Shown here in pieces: positions 16,237 through 25,307 of a DNA stretch of 58,167 nt. The notes below the pieces were generated by a model. It saw only the letters and a program-made list of their open reading frames with translations. It had not been told where the DNA came from and did not search any database. The stretch comes from CAYXEN01 sp964464035 (lineage in GTDB: Bacteria > Krumholzibacteriota > Krumholzibacteriia > WVZY01), in contig CAYXEN010000011.1 of NCBI GenBank assembly GCA_964464035.1, positions 1 through 58,167 of the forward strand. The letters are read 5' to 3'. The stretch's first letter is position 1, and each line of letters opens with the position of its first letter. Position numbers and translations under genes: made by a program.

Positions 16237-17111
16237 GAAGAGCGCGAGGATCATTCATCGCCGCCGCCCTGTGCTCTATCGTGCTGATTGCCGGAGTGGT
16301 AGGCCCGGCCGATGCGTCGGCAGGCTCGGCCTCGGCGTCCTTGAGCCCGGGCAAGGCGGCCGAAGTCTTCGCCGAGGCCAACGCGCGCTACGAAAAGGGC
16401 GATTACGAAGAGGCTATAAGACTCTACAACGAGCTCGTCGAAGGCGGCGTGAACGAGGCTGATCTCTATTACAACCTGGGCAACGCCTACTACAAGAACG
16501 GAGAGATAGGCAGGGCGGTTCTCTCTTATGAAAGAGCGAAGAGATTCGCGCCGCGGGACAAGGACTTGAAGAGCAATCTCGAGCTCCTGAACACCCTTCT
16601 CAGGGACAAGCAGTTCGTGCGCAGGAGAAACCGTTTCCTGGGAGCGCTTGTTTGGGCGTACAGGGATCTCAGCCTCGACGAAATCCTCGTCCTCTCGTCC
16701 GTTCTCTACCTGCTTCTCGCGGTGCTCCTCGCGGCGTTCATCTTCAGAAGCAGACCGGCGGTCCAGGCTGTGCAGCGTAGGATGTCGATGCTTTCGCCCG
16801 GGCGGCTTCTCGGGCTTTCGATGCGGCAGGATTTCATAGCGGCGATCGTCGTGGTCTCTCTCCTGTTCGCCGCCGCGGCAGGCATGTCGGCGAAGAAGAT
16901 CGCGGAGGAAAGGAGCCGCACGCAGGCCGTGGTCGTAGCGAAGGAGGCGATGGTCTTCAGCGCTCCGTCGGAGGATTCAACCCTGCAGTTCCGTATCCAC
17001 GAGGGAACGCGGGTGAAGTTGGAGGAAGAACCGCGAAACGGCTGGGTGCGAATCACCCTGCCCGGCGGACTGTCGGGATGGATACGTTCGAGCGCGGCGG
17101 AGAGGATCTAG
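16233..17111 (+). CDS. batE: BatE-like TPR and SH3 membrane protein
   Basis: This 292-residue protein has a signal peptide and TPR repeats (RYEKGDYEEAIRLYNELVEG and the NLGNAYYKNGEIGRAV unit). Two transmembrane segments lie near 155-172 and 200-220, and a C-terminal bacterial SH3-like domain ends GWVRITLPGGLSGWI. This is the standard BatE order. The ATG at 16233 overlaps the BatD stop and is preferred over the GTG at 16224. It closes the Bat operon. A GGTCC/GGACC hairpin with a 3-base loop (17150-17162) lies in the convergent gap after it. Confidence 0.9.
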   Translation: MRRARGSFIAAALCSIVLIAGVVGPADASAGSASASLSPGKAAEVFAEANARYEKGDYEEAIRLYNELVEGGVNEADLYYNLGNAYYKNGEIGRAVLSYERAKRFAPRDKDLKSNLELLNTLLRDKQFVRRRNRFLGALVWAYRDLSLDEILVLSSVLYLLLAVLLAAFIFRSRPAVQAVQRRMSMLSPGRLLGLSMRQDFIAAIVVVSLLFAAAAGMSAKKIAEERSRTQAVVVAKEAMVFSAPSEDSTLQFRIHEGTRVKLEEEPRNGWVRITLPGGLSGWIRSSAAERI

Positions 17112-17177
17112 CTTGCAAAGCACCGGGTGATCGCACGGCGATGAAGAGCGGTCCCGCGGACCCCGGCCTCTCTGTTT

Positions 17178-18206
17178 TCACTTCCAGTTGAATCGCAATT
17201 CCGTCCGGCCGATTCTTATCTTGTCCTTGTCCTTCAGGACCACTTCGCTCATGCGCTCGCCGTTCACCCATGTATTCGAAGATTCCTCGAGGGTACGTAG
17301 TACGTATCGGCCGTTCTCGTGCGTTATCCTCGCGTGATAGCGCGATACTTCCTCGTCCTTTATCTCGATGTTGTTGTCGTGCTCCCTGCCGATCGACATC
17401 GTTATGGGAAGGACGGGGACGACCTTGTCGATTCCGGGACCCTTTATGGTGAGGGTGGGCGTTCCGCTCTTGGGCGGAGACGATCTGTCGCGGTCGGAGG
17501 TTTCAGGGTCCGAATAGGATTCGTCGATGAGGGGGTCGGCCAGGTCGGCGAGTGGATCCTCCTCGATGTCGTCGAGCGGAGACGTCTCGAGTTCCTCGTC
17601 CAGGTCGAGAGTCTCTCCGGAGGAAACTCTCGCTCCGGTTCCCAGCGGATCCTCGTCGAGGATCCCTTCGAATGAATCCGTGTCGGGCGTGGGCGCCGCG
17701 TCGAGCGTGTCCCCGCCCGTATCATCGCCCGCAGGTTCGTTGTTTCCGTCCCTGAAAAAATCGAAAAGGATGTCCAGCTTCTCGAAGGCACCGAGTAGTT
17801 CATTCTTCTTCGATTGGTTTCGTTCCAGCTCGTCCTTGAGAGGAGCAATCTTGCGTTCCTTGGTCGCCTCGTCGAACTCGCCGACGCGGTGCCTGAACTC
17901 GATCTCGGCGATGCTGTCCCCGCCGATGCGGATCAGGTTGTCGAGGTCCTTGATCTCCGCCTTGAGTTGTTCCCTCGCCAGCTCGGCTTCCTCTTTCAAG
18001 GGATCTATCTTTTCTTTGATTTTCGCCAATTCCTTCTCGTAGTCGGATTTGACCTTGTTGTATATCTTTTCCTCGACGGTGCCCCTTTCTTCCTCGACTT
18101 TGCGCAACCTTTCTTCGAGTTTCTTACTCTTCCTTATGAGATCCTGGGACTCCTCGATCTTTTTTTCGACTTCCTTCCAGGATTTTTCGCTCGCCGTGCT
18201 TTTCAC
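17178..18206 (-). CDS. coiled-coil protein with C-terminal FHA domain
   Basis: This 342-residue protein has three parts. Residues about 1-150 form a long Glu/Lys-rich coiled coil. Residues 150-240 are acidic and disordered. Residues about 250-342 form an FHA domain with the conserved GR (SIGREHDNN), SRYH and NTWVNG elements that bind phosphothreonine. A GTG start follows an AAGGAG site with a 5-base spacer. It is transcribed divergently from a PP2C phosphatase, so I infer a role in Ser/Thr phosphorylation signalling. No kinase gene is in the window. Confidence 0.85.
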   Translation of the reverse strand: MKSTASEKSWKEVEKKIEESQDLIRKSKKLEERLRKVEEERGTVEEKIYNKVKSDYEKELAKIKEKIDPLKEEAELAREQLKAEIKDLDNLIRIGGDSIAEIEFRHRVGEFDEATKERKIAPLKDELERNQSKKNELLGAFEKLDILFDFFRDGNNEPAGDDTGGDTLDAAPTPDTDSFEGILDEDPLGTGARVSSGETLDLDEELETSPLDDIEEDPLADLADPLIDESYSDPETSDRDRSSPPKSGTPTLTIKGPGIDKVVPVLPITMSIGREHDNNIEIKDEEVSRYHARITHENGRYVLRTLEESSNTWVNGERMSEVVLKDKDKIRIGRTELRFNWK

Positions 18207-18467
18207 TTTGACTCCTTCGTTCGCTGTTTTTCGTTGATATACAGTGGTTTCCCAATTCGTTGTTGCGGTGACAGGTATTCATCCAAGAGCTTTGAGCATT
18301 CCAAGCGGGTGCGTAAACTATGCCAACAGCGCAAGGCTTCCTGGAAAATTGGAATAATTCTGGCAAGCAAAACTTTTTTATATACAGCGTCGGGCCGGAA
18401 AAGCTATCATGAATTGGAAGCATCGAGGGAATGCGATGACGGACAGGAGAGTGCAGGGGTTTCGGAG

Positions 18468-19214
18468 ATGAAAGTCAGATCGGTATCTATCTCCCATATC
18501 GGCAAGGTGCGGGAAAAAAACGAGGATGCCTATTGCAGGTGCGAGCCCAGGAATCCGCGGGTCCGCAAGAGAAAAGGAATCCTTTTCATCGTGGCGGACG
18601 GGATGGGGGGACACAGCGGCGGCGAGATAGCCAGCAAGGTCGCCGTGGAGACGATAAAGGAGGCCTACTACGCCGATGAGAACGGTGATCCGGGAGAAGC
18701 CCTGGTCTCGGCCTTCGAAGAAGCGAACAAGAATATCCTGGAAAGGGCGCTTCAAGACGTTTCGCTTTTCGGCATGGGAACGACCTGCACGGCGATGGCC
18801 GTGGTCGGAGGCAAGGCCTATTTCGCCCACATAGGTGATTCGAGGGCGTACCTTCTCCGGAAAGGCGACCTGCAGCAGATAACCAAGGACCATTCGCTCG
18901 TCGGCGACATGGTGCGCTCGGGCATGATCTCGCAGGAGGACGCCAAGAATCATCCACAGAGGAACATAATAACGAAGTCCCTGGGCTCCGGCGAGAAAGC
19001 GAATCCGGACACTCCCTCTTCACCTCTCGATCTGGAAAAGGGAGATGTCTTTCTCTTGTGCTCGGACGGATTGACGGGGTTCGTGTCGGATGAAGAGATA
19101 AAAGAGATTCTCTGCGCCAACAAGCCGAAGGAAGCCTGCAAGATGTTGGTCGATCTCGCCAACGAGCGGGGAGGCAGGGACAATATAACCATTCAGATCA
19201 TCACGGCAAAATGA
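18468..19214 (+). CDS. PP2C-family (PPM) protein serine/threonine phosphatase
   Basis: This 248-residue protein has the PPM motifs in order: ADGMGGHSGGEIAS (metal-binding Asp), HIGDSRAYLLR, TKDHSLVGDMVRSG, LCSDGLTGFV and GGRDNITIQII. It is a full-length single-domain, cytoplasmic enzyme that removes phosphate from Ser/Thr residues with two metal ions. I chose the ATG at 18468 because family homology begins there and an AGGGG site lies upstream. It is divergent from the FHA gene, with 261 bases between them in which I saw no strong element. Confidence 0.93.
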   Translation: MKVRSVSISHIGKVREKNEDAYCRCEPRNPRVRKRKGILFIVADGMGGHSGGEIASKVAVETIKEAYYADENGDPGEALVSAFEEANKNILERALQDVSLFGMGTTCTAMAVVGGKAYFAHIGDSRAYLLRKGDLQQITKDHSLVGDMVRSGMISQEDAKNHPQRNIITKSLGSGEKANPDTPSSPLDLEKGDVFLLCSDGLTGFVSDEEIKEILCANKPKEACKMLVDLANERGGRDNITIQIITAK

Positions 19215-19241
19215 AGATACTCCGCGCTCGAAACCCCTCAC

Positions 19242-19916
19242 TCACATCTTGAAATTGAAGCCGATGTAGAACTTGTTTCCGCTGCCCAGGTGAAGGGCCG
19301 TGAACGCTCCTACGCGCTCCCTTATGTCCAGCTTGATTCCTCCCCTCAACTCGACGTCGGTCGAGGTGTCGGAAACGTTTCGCCCAGCCACGTCTATGGA
19401 CGTGTTTATTATGAGGACGTAGAGTCCCCCGTAGGGGGTCAGAACCGAACCGCCGGAGAGTTGCAGGGGTCTGCTCACAAGGGTTCCCAACGGGATCGTG
19501 ATGGTCGTGATGCTGCTGCCCGTCGTGAATCCGAGGCCCGCGTTCAACGACCAGTCGAAAGGAAGCTTCACGTTCGCGGGAATGATCGCGTATTTCACGT
19601 CGCCGGCCGCGCCCGCGAACCAGTCGCTGTGAATCCGATCGAAAACCACTTCGAGGCCGAGGTCCATGTCGCGGACGATGTTGAACCTGGCGAAACCTCC
19701 GGTGCGGAAGAGGTTGTCTCCGACCGCGATATAGGGCCCCGCGGCGGGCTGGTTTTCCTGCACCACCGGTGCGCCGGGGTACTCGTAGTAGACCTGGGCC
19801 GGTGCGCTCACGAAAGAGAAGGCGAGCACCGCCAGAGCCGTCAGGCACAGGATGAAGAGAGAAGGCCGGAGAAAAGAATCGTGTTCCAACGTCATGGTTT
19901 TTCCGGATTTCAGCAT
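19242..19916 (-). CDS. secreted, outer-membrane-barrel-like protein of unknown function
   Basis: This 224-residue protein has an N-terminal signal peptide (hydrophobic core about 19-35, cleavage near APAQVYY). The mature part has alternating hydrophobic residues and Gly-rich turns that look like a small beta barrel, and it ends GNKFYIGFNFKM, close to the aromatic C-terminus of outer-membrane barrels. The ATG at 19916 has an AAAGGAG site 6 bases upstream. It stands alone, with its own promoter at 19972-20000. Confidence 0.7.
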   Translation of the reverse strand: MLKSGKTMTLEHDSFLRPSLFILCLTALAVLAFSFVSAPAQVYYEYPGAPVVQENQPAAGPYIAVGDNLFRTGGFARFNIVRDMDLGLEVVFDRIHSDWFAGAAGDVKYAIIPANVKLPFDWSLNAGLGFTTGSSITTITIPLGTLVSRPLQLSGGSVLTPYGGLYVLIINTSIDVAGRNVSDTSTDVELRGGIKLDIRERVGAFTALHLGSGNKFYIGFNFKM

Positions 19917-19971
19917 GCCGTACTCCTTTCTGCCTCAATGCCGGTGAAAGGCTGCAGGATCAGTCCGGCAA

Positions 19972-20000
19972 TATATAGCAGTACGGCTGCATGCTTACAA
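19972..20000 (-). promoter_or_regulatory. promoter of the barrel-like protein
   Basis: On the minus strand TTGTAA (19995-20000) and TATATA (19972-19977) are separated by 17 bases, 56 bases upstream of the ATG at 19916. Confidence 0.5.
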
Positions 20001-20110
20001 GCAGAAATTGGCTTCCCGGTCTTGGGCGGTCCACGGAGAAGAGGGGCGTTTGGGCCGATTGCCGAGCACGGGGACGATCGGGGTCCCGAAGGCGCGAAGA
20101 AACGCGGAAC

Positions 20111-20139
20111 TTGACACGTGGCATGACTTTATGCATAAT
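20111..20139 (+). promoter_or_regulatory. strong sigma70-type promoter of the lipoprotein gene
   Basis: A perfect TTGACA (20111-20116) and CATAAT (20134-20139) are 17 bases apart, about 54 bases upstream of the lipoprotein ATG. Confidence 0.65.
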
Positions 20140-20192
20140 CACGTCTTTACGGTCGTCTCTTTTCGGGTTCGCATACAAACAGAGGTGTAATC

Positions 20193-21053
20193 ATGAGACT
20201 AGTGAAGAGATTTTCCACGGGTCTGCTGCTTGTCTTCATCGGCATCGCTCTCGTCCTGGCGGCATGCGGTAAGAAGAAGGAAGCCGCGGAGCGGAAGCCG
20301 GGAGGCAAGAAAGCGTCGGCCAGGCTGGACAAGACCCTCAAACCGGAGGGTGGAATAAGGGAAATGATAGAAGGTGCGGGCTACCGGCTCGTCAGCTACA
20401 AGAAGTTCCCGTCCGAGGAACCCGGCGTGAAGGGAAGAGTGGCGGTCTACAGGGACGATGACAAGGCGGGGGGCGTTCTGTACATAAGGAGGACGGGCGA
20501 TTTCGTGTCCGAAGGATGGCACTGGTTCTTCTCGGATCTGGTCCCGGACAGCGTGTCTCGAGTCGAGATAAACGAGGACGGGCTCTGGGACGTAGAGATG
20601 TATTTCAAGGGTGGAACCAAGAAGCGGTTCATCCAGGACGATTCCTTCACGTTCATGGCCGGAGCGAGGAAAGATTGGCTGGCCTTGAACGGCTCTTCCT
20701 CGACACCGGTGAGCAGGGATAACGCTCTGTGGAAATGTTTCGACGGAGACTCCACGACCGTTTGGAGAGCTCCTCTCGAAGACGAAGCAGGAGCTTTCAT
20801 AGAACTGTTTGCTCCCTTCGGCGTCGATGAGGGCATCCTCAGCGTGACGACCGCCGATAACGAGCAACCCAAGCAGTGCGAAATCTACGCGGGGTCGACC
20901 AAGATCGATGATTTCAAACTCAAGGCCAAGGCGGGCAAGCAGCTCGTACGCCTGTCGGGCAAGATAAAAGGGGCGAAGAACGTAAGGATCGTTTTCAAAT
21001 CGGCGCACGGTAAGAGCAGGTTCGTGTCCGTGGCGGAATTATCGCTCAAGTAA
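20193..21053 (+). CDS. lipoprotein with C-terminal discoidin/NADase-type glycan-binding-like domain
   Basis: This 286-residue protein has a lipoprotein signal with lipobox LAAC at residues 23-26, followed by a Lys-rich spacer. Residues about 165-286 resemble the discoidin-like (NADase-type glycan-binding) fold, with CFDGDSTTVWRA, a GAFIELF strand and a final VRIVFKSAHGKSRFVSVAEL. The middle (about 45-160) is unassigned. A GAGGTG site precedes the ATG. The last 15 bases overlap the end of the convergent HD-GYP gene. Confidence 0.75.
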   Translation: MRLVKRFSTGLLLVFIGIALVLAACGKKKEAAERKPGGKKASARLDKTLKPEGGIREMIEGAGYRLVSYKKFPSEEPGVKGRVAVYRDDDKAGGVLYIRRTGDFVSEGWHWFFSDLVPDSVSRVEINEDGLWDVEMYFKGGTKKRFIQDDSFTFMAGARKDWLALNGSSSTPVSRDNALWKCFDGDSTTVWRAPLEDEAGAFIELFAPFGVDEGILSVTTADNEQPKQCEIYAGSTKIDDFKLKAKAGKQLVRLSGKIKGAKNVRIVFKSAHGKSRFVSVAELSLK

Positions 21054-22598
21054 CAGGCTCGATGCGCTGGGTTGCTCGAGGGGTTTCTTGGGAGATATCT
21101 CTTCGAGCACTTCGAGAAAGGCGGATACGATCTTGGGATCCAGCTTGGTTCCCGCGACCCTCTTCAATTCCTTTATCGCTTCTGCTTGCGATCTCCCTTT
21201 GCGGTAGGGTCGATCGGACGTTATCGCGTCGTACGTATCCGCCACCGCCACTATCCTGCTCATGAGCGGTATCTCCTCGCCGGCCAATCCGTCCGGGTAT
21301 CCCGAGCCGTCGAATGCCTCGTGGTGATGTAGGATCAGGGGCACGATGGGGTGCATCTCGCCCAGCGACTTTATCATGGATACGCCCAACTGGGGGTGTT
21401 CCCTCACCCTCTCCATCTCTTCCGAGGTGAGCTTGCCCGGGCGGAGGAGCAGCTTGTCCGGCAGGCCGATCTTTCCGATGTCGTGCAATACGGCCGCGAG
21501 GTAGAGCTGGTGCTTGTCCTTCGTGTTCAACCCCAGTTTCTCCGCGATGAGCAGCGAGAAACGACTGACCCGGGTCGAATGGCCGCTCGTATACTTGTCC
21601 TTGGCCTGCATGGTCCGGATGAGAGTCTCCACAGTGTTGTAGAAGAGGTTCCTCAGGTTTTCGTAGAGCCTCGCGTTGTCCACTGCGGTGGCGGCCTTGC
21701 TGGCCAGCGCGTTGAGCAGGTTGAGGTCGGAAGAAGTGAAGGGCTTCTTCTCGTCCCTTGAATCCAGGTAGACGAGGCCCAGCACTTTTTCCCGCGAGAC
21801 GAGAGGGGCGCATATCGAGCTGGTTATCTTCCTGCCGCCGTTCGGCGGATGCCCCCTGGATATCTCCCTTATCATGGCGCTGCCGACCAGGAGGGATTCG
21901 CCTTTCTTGATCGTCTTGTCCATGACGGTGCGGCTCACCACGATCTCGGCGCTGTCGTCCAGCTTGTAAGGCGCCTTTCTCACGTGCAGCATGAGCAAGC
22001 CGGTTTCCGGGTTCAAGAGGAACACGTAGCCCCGCGGGGCCTCCATCACCTCGGTGACGAGATTGACGAAATTGTCCAGGAGTTCGTTGAGATCCTCGAT
22101 GTCGCGCAACACCCAGTCCGCGCGATAGAGGCTTTGCAACGCCGTCTTGGATTCCATCAGATCGACCCGTTCGCAATTGTCGACGATGAATTCTATCGCG
22201 CCGTCGTCGTCCGACTGCGTGACTCGAAGAGTCTTGTCGTTCGCCATGGGTCTGTCGATCGTGACGGTGGCGTACAGGGGGATGCTCGCTTCGTAGGGAA
22301 TGCTCTGGGTGGCTTCGACCGAGATGTTCACGTTCGCGATCGCGAATTCGTCTCCCGGGCTGAGCTTCTCCCGCTCGATGCGCCTCCCGTTGAGAAAGGT
22401 CCCGTTCGTGCTCTGGAGGTCCTTGAGGTAATAATTGCCGCCCTCGCTCAGGATGACGGCATGGAAGCGCGATATGGCCGGGCTCTCCAGACGCAACCTG
22501 TTGTCCCTGTCCCTCCCGATGGTGAGAGGGAGCTGGTCGTCGTCCAGGGATACGGTTTCTCCCTTTCGGGAACCTGTGATGATTCTCAGGTGAAGCAT
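21039..22598 (-). CDS. FHA-GAF-HD-GYP signalling protein
   Basis: This 519-residue protein has an N-terminal FHA domain (TIGRDRDNR, SRFHA, STNGTFLNG; residues about 1-100), a GAF domain (about 165-320), and a C-terminal HD-GYP domain (about 325-505). The HD-GYP domain carries HDIGKIGLPD and HHHEAFDGSGYPDGL. HD-GYP proteins are cyclic-di-GMP or related phosphodiesterases, and the metal ligands and GYP triad look intact. FHA input suggests control by phosphoproteins, in line with the FHA and PP2C genes nearby. No good ribosome site is visible before the ATG at 22598, so the start is less certain. Confidence 0.92.
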   Translation of the reverse strand: MLHLRIITGSRKGETVSLDDDQLPLTIGRDRDNRLRLESPAISRFHAVILSEGGNYYLKDLQSTNGTFLNGRRIEREKLSPGDEFAIANVNISVEATQSIPYEASIPLYATVTIDRPMANDKTLRVTQSDDDGAIEFIVDNCERVDLMESKTALQSLYRADWVLRDIEDLNELLDNFVNLVTEVMEAPRGYVFLLNPETGLLMLHVRKAPYKLDDSAEIVVSRTVMDKTIKKGESLLVGSAMIREISRGHPPNGGRKITSSICAPLVSREKVLGLVYLDSRDEKKPFTSSDLNLLNALASKAATAVDNARLYENLRNLFYNTVETLIRTMQAKDKYTSGHSTRVSRFSLLIAEKLGLNTKDKHQLYLAAVLHDIGKIGLPDKLLLRPGKLTSEEMERVREHPQLGVSMIKSLGEMHPIVPLILHHHEAFDGSGYPDGLAGEEIPLMSRIVAVADTYDAITSDRPYRKGRSQAEAIKELKRVAGTKLDPKIVSAFLEVLEEISPKKPLEQPSASSLLLER

Positions 22599-22880
22599 CG
22601 ATTCTCAGTGTCGGGTTGTTATAAATTTCAAATTCATAGTCGGTTAGCTCTTAGCAAGAATCAGGGCAAAGAACCGCTGCATGATGCCGTTAATCATCGA
22701 AAAAGTCAAGAAGCTCTAAGTATATTGCTTTTCAGACGGTTCCGGAAATGGGTGGTGATGCGGGGCCTCACGACGTCGGATTCTTCGCCCGGAGAACCGG
22801 GGGAATAAGAGCCTGTAGATCGGAGTAACGGACGTTTTGGCAAGAAGTTATTCTTTTTCCACCTCGAATCGAAATCTTTC
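22599..22880. other. intergenic region upstream of nrdJ, no gene seen
   Basis: The divergent gap between the HD-GYP gene and nrdJ is 441 bases in total. This left part has no open frame that I trust and no cobalamin-riboswitch-like structure that I could recognise. The functional signals lie in the right part (22881-22934). Confidence 0.4.
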
Positions 22881-22909
22881 TTGACAGCACAATATCTAGT
22901 ATGTGATAT
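22881..22909 (+). promoter_or_regulatory. nrdJ promoter
   Basis: A perfect TTGACA (22881-22886) and TGATAT (22904-22909) are separated by 17 bases. An NrdR-like box fills the spacer, which is the usual position for repression. The 5' leader to the ATG at 23040 would be about 120 bases. Confidence 0.65.
22887..22902 (+). promoter_or_regulatory. NrdR box 1
   Basis: GCACAATATCTAGTAT matches the NrdR consensus (ACACWATATATWGTGT) at 13 of 16 positions. It sits between the -35 and -10 elements of the nrdJ promoter. NrdR is the ATP-cone repressor of ribonucleotide reductase genes. Confidence 0.6.
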
Positions 22910-22918
22910 TCTCATTCA

Positions 22919-22934
22919 CCCCAAAATGTAGTAT
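22919..22934 (+). promoter_or_regulatory. NrdR box 2 (weaker)
   Basis: CCCCAAAATGTAGTAT matches the NrdR consensus at about 11 of 16 positions and shares its right half TAGTAT with box 1. The two boxes are 32 bp apart, about three helical turns, which is the known spacing for paired NrdR boxes. Confidence 0.5.
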
Positions 22935-23039
22935 CTTGATAATGCAGCCCGGTCCCGGCATCCTTCGATTTGGGGGTAATGCAAAATGAGAGAGTGAAGA
23001 GACGAAGCAGGAGTCAACCCTCTGATAGAAGGAGAGAGG

Positions 23040-25286
23040 ATGGATACATACACGAGCCCCACGAAAGTCGATCTCAGTCCCAACGCCATGAAGGTCCTGG
23101 AAAAACGTTACCTTCGCAAGGACATCAACGGGAAGGTCATAGAGACTCCCGAGGAGATGTTCAGGCGCGTCGCGAAGAACATCTCCAACGCGGAGCTCAT
23201 CTACAACCCGGACGAGGAGAACAGGAAGCAATGGGAACGGAAGTTCTACAACCTGATGGCCGGCCTGGAGTTCCTGCCCAATTCCCCTACGCTGATGAAC
23301 GCCGGCGCCGAACTTCAACAGCTCTCCGCTTGCTTCGTACTCCCCGTCGAGGACTCGATGGATTCGATTTTCGAGGCGATCAAGAATACGGCCATGATTC
23401 ACAAGAGCGGCGGCGGAACCGGGTTCTCCTTCTCCCGGGTGCGCCCCAAGAACGACGTGGTCAAGAGCACCAAGGGCATCTCCAGCGGTCCGATATCTTT
23501 CATGACTGTCTTCGACGCGGCCACCGAGACGGTCAAGCAGGGCGGGACGAGACGGGGCGCCAACATGGCGATCCTCAGGGTTGACCACCCCGACATCATC
23601 GATTTCATAACCGCCAAGCAGAACAACGATCGACTCAACAATTTCAACATCTCGGTGGCGGTCACGGAGAAATTCATGCAGGCGGTCATCGAGGACAAGG
23701 ACTACGAGCTCATAAACCCGCACTCGAAGATGGTGGTGGACAAGGTCTCCGCGCGAAAGGTCTTCGACATGATCGTGGAGGGCGCATGGCGCAACGGCGA
23801 GCCGGGCATAGTATTCATCGACAGGATAAATCAGGACAATCCCACTCCCCTGGTGGGCGAGATCGAGAGCACCAACCCCTGCGGCGAGCAACCGCTTCTC
23901 CCCTTCGAATCCTGCAACCTGGGTTCGGTGAACCTCGCAAAGGCCGTGAAGCAGGAAAACGGAAGGAACGTGATCGACTTCGAGGCTCTCTCCAGGATCG
24001 TCACGGTCGCGGTGAGGTTCCTCGACAACGTGATCGACATGAACCGCTATCCCTTGCCCAGGATAGAGGAGATGACGAAGAGCAACCGCAAGATCGGGCT
24101 GGGAGTGATGGGTTTCGCAGACCTGTTGGTGAAACTGGAGATTCCCTACGACAGCGATGAAGCGATCGAGGTCGCCGAGGAAGTGATGGGTTTCATAAAC
24201 AAGGAATCGAAGAGGGTGTCGCGCGAGTTGGCGGCGGAGCGCGGGCCTTTCCCGAATTTTCCCGGGAGCAAGTACGACATCGAGGGAGAGCCGCCGCTGA
24301 GGAACGCGACAACGACGACGATCGCCCCGACCGGAACGATAAGCATAATAGCCGGCGCCTCGAGCGGCGTGGAGCCCTACTTCGCTATTGCGTACATCAG
24401 GAACGTCATGGACGACGACGAGCTCGTCGAGGTCAACAGGATCTTCGAAGACGTAGCCAGGCGGGAGGACTTCTACAGCGAGGATCTCATGCGGCGGATC
24501 GCCAAGGAAGGCACGCTCAAGAACGTCGAGAGCGTCCCCGAGAGATGGAGAAAGGTCTTCCGCACTTCGCACGACATCGATCCCGAGGCGCACATAAGGA
24601 TCCAGGCGGCGTTCCAGAAGTACACGGACAACGCGGTGAGCAAGACCGTGAACTTCCCCCAAGACGCGACCACCGCGGACGTGGAGAAGGCGTACCTGCT
24701 CGCGTACGAACTCGGATGCAAGGGGGTAACGATATACAGGTACGGCAGCCGGGAGGCGCAGGTCCTCAACATAGGCAAGGTCAACCGCTCGAACGAAAAA
24801 TCCGTACTGAGCCCGCGCAAGCGGCCGGAGACCGTGAGCGGAACCACGCGCAAGATGATGACCGGTTGCGGCAATCTCTACGTGACGATCAACGAGGACG
24901 ACGAGGGACTCTTCGAGCTGTTCGCGCAGATAGGCAAGGCGGGCGGTTGCGCTGCTTCCCAGACCGAGGCGATCGGCCGCCTGATATCGCTGGCGCTGAG
25001 GGCGGGCATCGACGCCAAGTCCATAATCAAGCAATTGCGCGGCGTGCGTTGTCCGTCGCCGGCATGGGACAACGGCGCGATGGTTCTCTCGTGCGCGGAT
25101 GCGATAAGCAAGGCTTTCGAACGCTACCTGAAGGAAAAGAAATCCTACGACAAGGAAGCTCTTTCTTTCGAGGAGGAGTCTTTCGTCAACAGGCTTGCGG
25201 GGCTTTGCCCGGAGTGCGGCAACACGCTCGAGTACGAAAGCGGGTGCGTTCTCTGCCGCATGTGCGGATACTCGAAGTGCGGCTAG
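23040..25286 (+). CDS. nrdJ: adenosylcobalamin-dependent (class II) ribonucleoside-diphosphate reductase
   Basis: This 748-residue enzyme makes deoxyribonucleotides using a B12-derived radical. Recognisable parts are SGGGTGFSFSRVRP near residue 122, the NPCGEQPLLPFESCNLGS active-site segment, PTGTISIIAGASSGVEP, and a C-terminal TSCPD domain (GCGNLYVTINEDDEG, AGGCAASQTEAIGR). A last Cys-rich tail (CPEC, then CVLCRMC and a final Cys) probably binds zinc and re-reduces the active site. The length is typical for the family. A GGAGAGAGG site precedes the ATG. Paired NrdR boxes suggest repression when nucleotides are plentiful. It is oxygen-independent, so it works in both aerobic and anaerobic growth. 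Confidence 0.96.
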   Translation: MDTYTSPTKVDLSPNAMKVLEKRYLRKDINGKVIETPEEMFRRVAKNISNAELIYNPDEENRKQWERKFYNLMAGLEFLPNSPTLMNAGAELQQLSACFVLPVEDSMDSIFEAIKNTAMIHKSGGGTGFSFSRVRPKNDVVKSTKGISSGPISFMTVFDAATETVKQGGTRRGANMAILRVDHPDIIDFITAKQNNDRLNNFNISVAVTEKFMQAVIEDKDYELINPHSKMVVDKVSARKVFDMIVEGAWRNGEPGIVFIDRINQDNPTPLVGEIESTNPCGEQPLLPFESCNLGSVNLAKAVKQENGRNVIDFEALSRIVTVAVRFLDNVIDMNRYPLPRIEEMTKSNRKIGLGVMGFADLLVKLEIPYDSDEAIEVAEEVMGFINKESKRVSRELAAERGPFPNFPGSKYDIEGEPPLRNATTTTIAPTGTISIIAGASSGVEPYFAIAYIRNVMDDDELVEVNRIFEDVARREDFYSEDLMRRIAKEGTLKNVESVPERWRKVFRTSHDIDPEAHIRIQAAFQKYTDNAVSKTVNFPQDATTADVEKAYLLAYELGCKGVTIYRYGSREAQVLNIGKVNRSNEKSVLSPRKRPETVSGTTRKMMTGCGNLYVTINEDDEGLFELFAQIGKAGGCAASQTEAIGRLISLALRAGIDAKSIIKQLRGVRCPSPAWDNGAMVLSCADAISKAFERYLKEKKSYDKEALSFEEESFVNRLAGLCPECGNTLEYESGCVLCRMCGYSKCG

Positions 25287-25307
25287 ATGCAGGCGGGCGG
25301 GGGAACC

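Noticed and set aside
22599..23039. Cobalamin riboswitch upstream of nrdJ
   Set aside because: I could not find a B12-box-like conserved segment or the expected fold by eye; a covariance model would settle it.
22896..25034. Long minus-strand open frame opposite nrdJ
   Set aside because: Antisense shadow of a clear ribonucleotide reductase gene, no family features.
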